Shown here piece by piece: positions 38,028-44,048 of a stretch of DNA of 64,000 nt. A model generated the notes under the pieces. The model saw only the letters and a program-made list of their open reading frames with translations, searched no databases and was not told the origin of the DNA. This DNA is from Comamonadaceae bacterium (lineage in GTDB: Bacteria > Pseudomonadota > Gammaproteobacteria > Burkholderiales > Burkholderiaceae_C), in the NCBI GenBank assembly GCA_947453965.1, contig CANGIQ010000003.1, forward strand, positions 62,001 to 126,000, in the 5' to 3' direction. A program made the translations under genes and the position numbers. Numbering within the stretch: the stretch's first letter is position 1; every line of letters begins with the position of its first letter.

Positions 38028-38687
38028 TCAAGCAGGCTTGAACAAATTCAGCTGCAAACGTTCGCGCTCAATCACACGTTGCACCGGCGGATGGGCCGCC
38101 ACTTTTTGCACAAACGCCCACAGCACCGGATAGTCTTCGGGGTTAATGCCCGCAATCGTGCCCCAGCGTGTGAGGGTTAAGGTGTAAGCATCCAAGGGCC
38201 CAAAGTGCTCGCCGGCCAACCAGGCGTGGCCTTGCTGCTGGGCCTGACTGACCAAGGCCTGCAACTCCGTCATCAAACCACGGTAGGTTTGCACCGCATG
38301 GGCTTTGATATCCGCTTGCACCTCAGCCGAGTTGCTGTACTTGTTGGGCATGAACACGTGCGTGAAGGTGGGGTGCACCGTGTTGTTCATCCACGCAAAC
38401 GCTTCCAGCGCCTTGGCGCGGGCCATGCCCGATGCAGGCAAAAAGCCCATCTGCGGAAACTTGCTGTCCAAGTAGCTGCAAATCGCCACGATTTGCGTCA
38501 CCGCCTGGCCATCGTCCACCAGCACAGGCACTTGGCTGCGCGGGTTGATGGCTTTGTAGGCCGCGTCATACTGCTCGCCCTTGTGCAGCTTGACCATGGT
38601 CGGCTCATAGGCCGTGCCACTGGCTTCCAACAAACAATGCGGCACAAACGAGCATGCGCCGGGGGCAAAGTACAAGGTCAAACTCAT
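38028..38687 (-). CDS. Glutathione S-transferase family protein
   Basis: 219 residues from ATG 38687 (MSLTLYFAPGACSFVPHCLL), of the beta-class type with Cys10-like residue in GACSF, cis-Pro at SQVPVL and the glutathione-contact QIVAICSYLD. The C-terminal helices include GPLDAYTLTLTRWGTIAGIN. It is convergent with the TctE-like kinase gene and divergent from ahpC, fitting a detoxification or peroxide role. Substrate unknown. Confidence 0.9.
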   Translation of the reverse strand: MSLTLYFAPGACSFVPHCLLEASGTAYEPTMVKLHKGEQYDAAYKAINPRSQVPVLVDDGQAVTQIVAICSYLDSKFPQMGFLPASGMARAKALEAFAWMNNTVHPTFTHVFMPNKYSNSAEVQADIKAHAVQTYRGLMTELQALVSQAQQQGHAWLAGEHFGPLDAYTLTLTRWGTIAGINPEDYPVLWAFVQKVAAHPPVQRVIERERLQLNLFKPA

Positions 38688-38836
38688 GGCGTTTCCAATC
38701 GGGGGTTGAGGTTGCGCCAAATTGTAGGCATGCCCTTGAATGGGGCGAATCAACCCAAAGCGCAAGAGCTATTCCTAATCGCGCCGATTGAAACAACCAA
38801 TGAACAAGCGGATCGATCGGGTTTAACATTCCTGCC

Positions 38837-38853
38837 AATGAGTTTGACTCATT
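38837..38853. promoter_or_regulatory. Inverted repeat upstream of ahpC
   Basis: AATGAG-TTTGA-CTCATT is a perfect 6-5-6 inverted repeat 35 bp before the ahpC start. It is not a match to the four-part OxyR consensus. It may be a regulator site or part of the 5' leader; evidence is symmetry and position only. Confidence 0.3.
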
Positions 38854-38887
38854 CGATAGTTTTTCCCAACCTACCAAAGGAATTCAC

Positions 38888-39451
38888 ATGTCTCTGATCA
38901 ACACCCAGGTTCAACCCTTCAAAACCCAAGCCTTCCACAACGGCAAATTCATCGAAGTCAGCGACGCCAGCCTCAAAGGCAAGTGGTCTGTTCTGATTTT
39001 CATGCCTGCTGCTTTCACCTTCAACTGCCCCACCGAAATCGAAGACGCGGCTGACAACTACGCAGCCTTCCAAAAGGCCGGCGCCGAGGTCTACATCGTG
39101 ACCACCGACACCCACTTCTCACACAAGGTGTGGCATGAGACATCGCCTGCTGTGGGCAAAGCCAAGTTCCCTCTGGTCGGCGACCCCACACACCAACTGA
39201 CACGCGCTTTTGGCGTGCACATTGAAGAAGAAGGTCTGGCCTTGCGCGGCACCTTCGTGATCAACCCAGACGGCGTGATCAAGACCATGGAAATCCACTC
39301 CAACGAGATCGCGCGCGACGTGTCTGAAACACTGCGCAAGTTGACCGCTGCTCAATACACCGCCGCTCACCCCGGTCAAGTGTGCCCAGCCAAGTGGAAA
39401 GAAGGCGCCAAGACTTTGGCTCCCTCGATCGATCTGGTCGGCAAGATCTAA
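38888..39451 (+). CDS. ahpC: Alkyl hydroperoxide reductase peroxiredoxin subunit
   Basis: 187 residues, the same length as E. coli AhpC. The peroxidatic Cys is in AAFTFNCPTEIEDAADNY and the resolving Cys in HPGQVCPAKWKEG; the HKVWHETS and LRGTFVINPDG blocks are present. A 2-Cys peroxiredoxin, it reduces hydrogen peroxide and organic peroxides and is recycled by AhpF encoded downstream. The 195-bp gap to ahpF carries two hairpins. Confidence 0.97.
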   Translation: MSLINTQVQPFKTQAFHNGKFIEVSDASLKGKWSVLIFMPAAFTFNCPTEIEDAADNYAAFQKAGAEVYIVTTDTHFSHKVWHETSPAVGKAKFPLVGDPTHQLTRAFGVHIEEEGLALRGTFVINPDGVIKTMEIHSNEIARDVSETLRKLTAAQYTAAHPGQVCPAKWKEGAKTLAPSIDLVGKI

Positions 39452-39466
39452 TCTTGGTCCCGATGT

Positions 39467-39513
39467 CGCTCTGCGCAGCAGAGCGGCTCGCAACCCACCC
39501 TGCTGAGGCAGGG
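39467..39513. repeat. Two GC hairpins between ahpC and ahpF
   Basis: Two inverted repeats follow ahpC: CGCTCTGC-GCA-GCAGAGCG at 39467-39485 (8-bp arms) and CCCTGC-TGAG-GCAGGG at 39498-39513 (6-bp arms, with GCAAC/GTTGC extending it after mismatches). Neither has a U-tract. They may protect the ahpC 3' end or reduce read-through into ahpF. A looser AGGTCA/TGACCT pair lies at 39589-39614. Confidence 0.5.
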
Positions 39514-39646
39514 CGTTGCGCACAGCGCATAAAGCACGTTTGCAGCGTGTGTTGTGCCCAACGAATTTCCCAACCTTTTGATGAAACCAGGTCAGCACCA
39601 CAAGCGCATGACCTAGGACGTTTGCACCCTGAAACAGGAGAACACC

Positions 39647-41212
39647 ATGCTCGACGACGCACTCAAAGCACAGCTTCAACAGTACCTTGGCATGCTGCGC
39701 CAGCCCATTCGCCTGATCGCCTCGCTCGACGACAGCGAGACCGGCAAAGACATGGGCGAGCTGCTGCAGACCATCCAAAGTTTGTCTGACAAGGTATCGC
39801 TCGACACCTCGGGCACCGATGCACGCAAGCCCTCTTTTGTGGTGGCACGTGACGGCGAAACGCAAGGCGTCCGCTTTGCAGGCTTGCCCCTCGGTCACGA
39901 GTTCACCTCCTTGGTGTTGGCTCTGTTGTGGACGGGTGGTCACCCACCCAAGGTCGAGCAAGACGTGATCGACAGCATCAAGAGTTTGGAGGGTGACTTC
40001 AACTTCGAGGTCTACATGTCTTTGAGCTGTCACAACTGCCCCGACGTGGTCCAAGCGCTGTCGCTCATGGCCATCGTCAACCCCCAGGTCAAAACCGTGG
40101 TGATTGAAGGCGGTGCGTTCCAAAAGGAAGTGGAAGAACGCCAAATCATGGCTGTGCCCATGGTGTTTTTGAACGGCCAGGTGTTTGGCTCCGGTCGCAT
40201 GAGTGTGGAAGAAATCGTGGCCAAGCTCGACACAGGCGCCGCCGTCCGCGACGCGGCCAAGCTCAACGACAAAGCCCCGTATGACGTGCTGATCGTCGGC
40301 GGGGGCCCCGCCGGTGCTGCGGCTGCGGTGTACGCCGCCCGCAAGGGCATTCGCGTGGGCGTGGCGGCAGAGCGCTTTGGCGGTCAAGTCAACGACACCA
40401 TGGCGATTGAAAACTACATCTCGGTGCTGGAGACCGACGGACCCAAATTTGCCGCCGCCTTAGAAGCCCAAGTACGCCACTACAACGTGGACATCATGAA
40501 CCTACAACGCGCCAGCCAAATCGTGCCCGCCCCCACAGCGGGTGGCTTGACCGAAGTGCACATGGACAACGGCGGCGTACTCAAAGCCAAGAGCGTCATC
40601 CTCTCCACCGGCGCACGCTGGCGCAATGTCAACGTGCCCGGCGAAGCCGAGTACAAAAACAAAGGCGTGGCCTACTGCCCGCACTGCGATGGCCCCTTGT
40701 TCAAAGGCAAGCGCGTGGCCGTGATTGGTGGCGGCAACTCCGGCGTGGAAGCGGCGATTGATTTGGCCGGTATCGTCGAACACGTGACTTTGGTGGAATT
40801 TGCCGATGCCTTGAAAGCCGACGCGGTGTTGGTCAACAAGCTCAAGAGCTTGCCCAATGTGGCCATTCATGTGAACGCGCAAACCACCGAAATCACCGGC
40901 GACGGCCAAAAAGTCAACGGCCTGAGCTACAAAGACCGTGCCAGCGAAGAAGTGCACCACGTGGCACTCGAAGGTGTGTTTGTTCAAATCGGCTTGGTGC
41001 CCAACACCGAGTTCTTGAAAGGCACGGTGGAGCTGAGCAAGTTCGGCGAGATCGTGGTTGATGCCAAAGGCCACACCAATGTGCCCGGTGTGTTTGCAGC
41101 CGGTGACTGCACCACCGTGCCCTACAAGCAAATCGTCATTGCGGCGGGCGAGGGCTCGAAAGCGGCGTTGTCAGCCTTTGACTATTTGATTCGCCAACCC
41201 GTCACCGCCTGA
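39647..41212 (+). CDS. ahpF: Alkyl hydroperoxide reductase flavoprotein subunit
   Basis: 521 residues. The N-terminal double thioredoxin-like domain has its CxxC in [18 protein letters not shown]. The FAD motif is [20 protein letters not shown], the catalytic CxxC is [14 protein letters not shown], the NAD(P) motif [19 protein letters not shown], and the C-terminal FAD contact [16 protein letters not shown]. It transfers electrons from NADH to AhpC. The start has AACAGGAG. It converges with the DUF3501 gene. Confidence 0.97.
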   Translation: MLDDALKAQLQQYLGMLRQPIRLIASLDDSETGKDMGELLQTIQSLSDKVSLDTSGTDARKPSFVVARDGETQGVRFAGLPLGHEFTSLVLALLWTGGHPPKVEQDVIDSIKSLEGDFNFEVYMSLSCHNCPDVVQALSLMAIVNPQVKTVVIEGGAFQKEVEERQIMAVPMVFLNGQVFGSGRMSVEEIVAKLDTGAAVRDAAKLNDKAPYDVLIVGGGPAGAAAAVYAARKGIRVGVAAERFGGQVNDTMAIENYISVLETDGPKFAAALEAQVRHYNVDIMNLQRASQIVPAPTAGGLTEVHMDNGGVLKAKSVILSTGARWRNVNVPGEAEYKNKGVAYCPHCDGPLFKGKRVAVIGGGNSGVEAAIDLAGIVEHVTLVEFADALKADAVLVNKLKSLPNVAIHVNAQTTEITGDGQKVNGLSYKDRASEEVHHVALEGVFVQIGLVPNTEFLKGTVELSKFGEIVVDAKGHTNVPGVFAAGDCTTVPYKQIVIAAGEGSKAALSAFDYLIRQPVTA

Positions 41213-41230
41213 TCACGGCTTGGGCGCAAC

Positions 41231-41256
41231 GCGCACGTTAACCCCCTGACGTGCGC
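41231..41256. terminator. Bidirectional hairpin between ahpF and DUF3501
   Basis: Perfect 8-bp arms GCGCACGT / ACGTGCGC with a 10-nt loop lie in the 52-bp convergent gap. There is no T-run on either side, so it may act with Rho or as a 3'-end stabiliser. Confidence 0.45.
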
Positions 41257-41264
41257 ACGAAGGC

Positions 41265-41855
41265 TCAGCGCAGATCCGACACCAAACTCTGCACCGTGTC
41301 TGACGCCACGCGCTCATCGGCACTGTAGTGCGCGTGGTCGCAGCCCACGGTCAGTGCGGCGCCCGCCTTGACGGCCTCGCGCATGGCGGACGTCAACTCA
41401 AAGCGCACAAAGTGAACCGCTGAAGTTTTGACATCGGTCTCGCGGTCCAAGTCTTCGTCGGCAATCGCATACACGCGCGGCTGCCCTGCGATCTCAATAA
41501 ACAGGCGATCTTCTACGCCCATCAGCTGGGCCAGTGCGTGCTTGCGTTCTTCCACATCAGGATAGGTCAGCATCACGGTGGCCTTCCAGTTGTGGCCATC
41601 GGGCACCAAGGGTGCGTAAGCGTCAATCTCTTGCTGAATGCCCGCTTCTTCGAACACTTTTTCGATTCGCAGCATTTCCTGAATTTGATAGCGCATGGTG
41701 ATTTCGCTTTCAAACTGCACCCGCAGATGCTCGCCCAAGGTCACAGTGCGCAATTGGCGAAGCGCCATCACCTCAGGTTTGTGTAACACGCGCCATTTGG
41801 CATAGGTCTCCAGCGACATGAGGTTGTCTGGCGCGATGCGTCCGGTGCACTGCAT
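41265..41855 (-). CDS. DUF3501 family protein
   Basis: 196 residues from ATG 41855, which overlaps the rubrerythrin stop as TGATG; an ATG four codons upstream is possible. The DUF3501 pattern is clear: RQLRTVTLGEHLRVQFESEI, MRYQIQEMLRIEKVFEEAGI, KATVMLTYPDVEERKHALAQ and FVRFELTSAMREAVKAG. The family is uncharacterised but consistently lies next to rubrerythrin and Fe-S heterodisulphide-reductase-like proteins, suggesting a role in peroxide or redox defence. The Fe-S partner gene is absent here. Confidence 0.88.
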   Translation of the reverse strand: MQCTGRIAPDNLMSLETYAKWRVLHKPEVMALRQLRTVTLGEHLRVQFESEITMRYQIQEMLRIEKVFEEAGIQQEIDAYAPLVPDGHNWKATVMLTYPDVEERKHALAQLMGVEDRLFIEIAGQPRVYAIADEDLDRETDVKTSAVHFVRFELTSAMREAVKAGAALTVGCDHAHYSADERVASDTVQSLVSDLR

Positions 41856-42277
41856 CAGTCCACCCATTCGGTCAGGGCTTTTTGGTAGCGGTTGGCATGG
41901 GAGCGTTCGGCCTTGGCCAAAATTTCAAACCAATCGGCAATGTCATCAAAGCCTTCATCGCGTGCGGTCTTGGCCATGCCTGGGTACATGTCGGTGTATT
42001 CATGGTTTTCACCGGCCACCGCAGATTCCAGGTTTTGCCGCGTGGAGCCAATCGGCAAACCCGTCACCGGGTCACCCGACTGCTCTAAAAATTCCAAGTG
42101 CCCATGGGCATGGCCGGTTTCACCATCGGCGGTCGAGCGGAACAAGGCGGCCACATCGTTGCGTCCTTCAATGTCGGCCTTATTGGCAAAGTACATGTAA
42201 CGGCGATTCGCCTGTGCTTCGCAGTTGAAGGCTTCTTTCAGGCATTGCTCGGTGCGTGAACCTTTGAGTGCGACCAT
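41855..42277 (-). CDS. Rubrerythrin (short form, DUF3501-linked)
   Basis: 140 residues from ATG 42277 ([20 protein letters not shown]). The ferritin-like di-iron helices carry E[15 protein letters not shown], [33 protein letters not shown] and [14 protein letters not shown], supplying the Glu and His ligands. There is no C-terminal rubredoxin domain, so an outside electron donor is needed. It reduces hydrogen peroxide in the cytoplasm. It is translationally coupled to DUF3501 downstream. Confidence 0.92.
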   Translation of the reverse strand: MVALKGSRTEQCLKEAFNCEAQANRRYMYFANKADIEGRNDVAALFRSTADGETGHAHGHLEFLEQSGDPVTGLPIGSTRQNLESAVAGENHEYTDMYPGMAKTARDEGFDDIADWFEILAKAERSHANRYQKALTEWVD

Positions 42278-42321
42278 GGAAGGTGTCCTAAAAATAAAAG
42301 GTGGACTGGGCGTGTCAACGT

Positions 42322-42522
42322 TCAAGGTTGGCTCGCGGCAGAAGCCGCCGGCTTGAGCGTCATCGCCTCGGCTTGCAGCTGCGCGCTCAAGCGCTCAGGC
42401 TCTTGCACACGTTGCGGCCCTACACCGAGGAGGCGCAAATAACCTTGCGTCCAGGCCCAAAACAACAGGTTGATCACGACCAACACCACCGCGGTGTTGC
42501 GCCAAAAAAAGGGATGTTTCAT
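42322..42522 (-). CDS. Small membrane protein, 66 aa, downstream of birA
   Basis: 66 residues with one N-terminal helix (about 8-28, RNTAVVLVVINLLFWAWTQG) and a 35-residue polar tail rich in Gln, Glu and Ala. Its ATG overlaps the birA stop as ATGA, so it is translationally coupled. I do not recognise a family. It looks like an inner-membrane anchored small protein with a periplasmic tail. Confidence 0.7.
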   Translation of the reverse strand: MKHPFFWRNTAVVLVVINLLFWAWTQGYLRLLGVGPQRVQEPERLSAQLQAEAMTLKPAASAASQP

Positions 42523-43355
42523 TGCGGTCGTACGCTCACTTCTGAACTGTTGATCACTTCCAGGCCTTGCGCGGTTTCCACCCGCAAAGCGCCTGTGGCA
42601 TCGACGCCGCGCGCCACACCGATGCGGCCATCGCTCAGGCTCACCGTCAAATCACGCAAAGCATCGCGCGCATGGAAGGCATTGTGCAACGGGGCAAAGC
42701 CACCTTGGGCGCCAGGGCTTTGAAACGCCAACAAGGTGGCCAACAAGGGTTGCGCTACGCGGCTCAGCGTTTGCGCCGCCGTGACCCCGGGCAGCAGGTC
42801 TTGCAGCCCCAAGGGCTCGGTCGACAAGCCCTGCGCCTGCGGCGCTGCGATGTTGATGCCCACGCCCACCACGCAATAGCGTGCCGGTGCAGAGGGGGCC
42901 TTTGCGGGCGTTGGAGGCACCGCGCTGCGTCCCGTGGCTACCGCTGTCTCAATCAAGATGCCCGCCAACTTGCCCCAGCCCATCGGCGTGCCCGGACGGG
43001 CCACCCACACATCGTTGGGCCACTTCAGGCGCAGGCCCAGGTCCGCGCGGGGGTCCAAGCTCTGCACCAGGGACAAACCCACCGCCAGCGACAGCCCCGA
43101 CCAGTCTTGGGGCGCCAGCATGAGGCCCAACGAAAAAGTCAGCGCATCGCCAGTTTTGCCGTGCCAGGGGCGGCCCAAGCGGCCGCGCCCTGCGGTTTGG
43201 CTTTCCGCCACCAACAGCACCGGATCGGTTTGACCCGCGCGCGCACGGCGCATCAGCTCAGTGTTGGTGGAATCGATTTCGGGCAGCACCTCGACCGTGA
43301 GGCCTGGCTGCAAACCCACCATCGCTTGCCACAGGTCTTCAGCGGGCCAGATCAT
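42519..43355 (-). CDS. birA: Biotin--[acetyl-CoA-carboxylase] ligase
   Basis: 278 residues from ATG 43355 (MIWPAEDLWQAM); a TTG at 43364 overlapping the SET-gene stop is an alternative. The BPL/LplA catalytic domain has EIDSTNTELMRRAR, the biotinyl-AMP loop SQTAGRGRLGRPWHGKTGD (GRGRxG), LRLKWPNDVWV and the KLAGILIE beta strand. The short C-terminal domain has GRIGVARGVDATGALRVE. It lacks the N-terminal helix-turn-helix of E. coli BirA, so it is a ligase only, not a repressor. An Ala/Pro-rich insert lies at about 142-160. Confidence 0.93.
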   Translation of the reverse strand: MIWPAEDLWQAMVGLQPGLTVEVLPEIDSTNTELMRRARAGQTDPVLLVAESQTAGRGRLGRPWHGKTGDALTFSLGLMLAPQDWSGLSLAVGLSLVQSLDPRADLGLRLKWPNDVWVARPGTPMGWGKLAGILIETAVATGRSAVPPTPAKAPSAPARYCVVGVGINIAAPQAQGLSTEPLGLQDLLPGVTAAQTLSRVAQPLLATLLAFQSPGAQGGFAPLHNAFHARDALRDLTVSLSDGRIGVARGVDATGALRVETAQGLEVINSSEVSVRPQ

Positions 43356-43360
43356 GGGGC

Positions 43361-43936
43361 TCAATGCTTTTTAGATTTGGCCTTGTGGGCCTTCTTGTCC
43401 GATTTTTTCTTATCTGATTTCTTGGCGTCGGACTTTTTGTCTTTGGGGAATTCAGAGGTGGAAGACAGCAAGGTGCCTCGGCACTTCTTGGCGCCACACC
43501 AGCAGGGGTATTCCAGTTTGAGCTTGGGCGTGAGCGGCGCATCAATCACCAAACCGTAGTCGTAGTTCAGCTCTTCACCGGCTTGGATGTCGCGCAGTGC
43601 TTTGATAAAAATACGACCATCGACCTCATCAGGCTCGCAGTTGGGTTTGCACGAATGGTTGATCCAGCGCGAAGAGTTGCCGCCGTACTTGGCGTCGATC
43701 ACATGGGTTTCGTCGATGTGAAAGTAAAACGTGTGGTTGGGATCTTGGGGATCGTGCGGGTGACGGCGCAGCGCTTCTTTCCAGGAAATGATCTCGCCCA
43801 CATACTCGATGATGGTTTCGCCTTGGGCGAAATCACTCAGTGCAAAAACCCCTTTGCCATGCACGCCAGAACGGCGGGTTTGAATGCGACGGCCCTTGAT
43901 GGGCGCAGGGGTCTGGGCGGGAGATTTTTGGGACAC
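43361..43936 (-). CDS. SET-domain protein lysine methyltransferase with lysine-rich tail
   Basis: 191 residues. A complete eukaryote-type SET domain is present: RRSGVHGKGVFALSDFAQGE (SAM-binding GxG region), WINHSCKPNCEPD (NHSCxPNC knot motif, 93-100) and EELNYDYG (catalytic Tyr region, 122-128). A post-SET zinc cluster follows, CWCGAKKC (145-152). The last 27 residues are almost all Lys, Ser, Asp and Ala (repeats of KKSDKK), resembling histone-H1-like tails. Target unknown; DNA-binding or ribosomal proteins are plausible. It is divergent from topB across a Z-DNA-prone region. Confidence 0.92.
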   Translation of the reverse strand: MSQKSPAQTPAPIKGRRIQTRRSGVHGKGVFALSDFAQGETIIEYVGEIISWKEALRRHPHDPQDPNHTFYFHIDETHVIDAKYGGNSSRWINHSCKPNCEPDEVDGRIFIKALRDIQAGEELNYDYGLVIDAPLTPKLKLEYPCWCGAKKCRGTLLSSTSEFPKDKKSDAKKSDKKKSDKKAHKAKSKKH

Positions 43937-43957
43937 TGAATTTTTCTGTTAACTTAA

Positions 43958-44006
43958 ATACGTACGCATGCATGTGCGCGCCCGTGGGCGCGCGTGCGCA
44001 CGCGCG
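43958..44006. other. Alternating purine-pyrimidine (Z-DNA-prone) tract with GC palindromes
   Basis: Between the divergent SET and topB genes, bases 43958-43981 and 43988-44006 alternate purine and pyrimidine strictly (24 and 19 nt). Embedded are GCGCGCCC-GT-GGGCGCGC (43976-43993), a perfect 8-bp inverted repeat, and the palindrome GTGCGCAC (43994-44001). Such sequence flips to left-handed DNA or cruciform under negative supercoiling. A role in supercoiling-sensitive topB expression is inference. Confidence 0.65.
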
Positions 44007-44048
44007 AGAGAAGCGAATTGTAGTGGTCAGTTTTTAAGGAACGTTGAA

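Noticed and set aside
38888-38890. Canonical OxyR four-part site upstream of ahpC
   Set aside because: I looked for ATAG-N7-CTAT-N7-ATAG-N7-CTAT spacing in 38690-38887 and found only isolated ATAG-like fragments.
39119-40387. 422-codon ORF opposite ahpC and ahpF
   Set aside because: Shadow frame; spans two known genes and a hairpin-rich gap.
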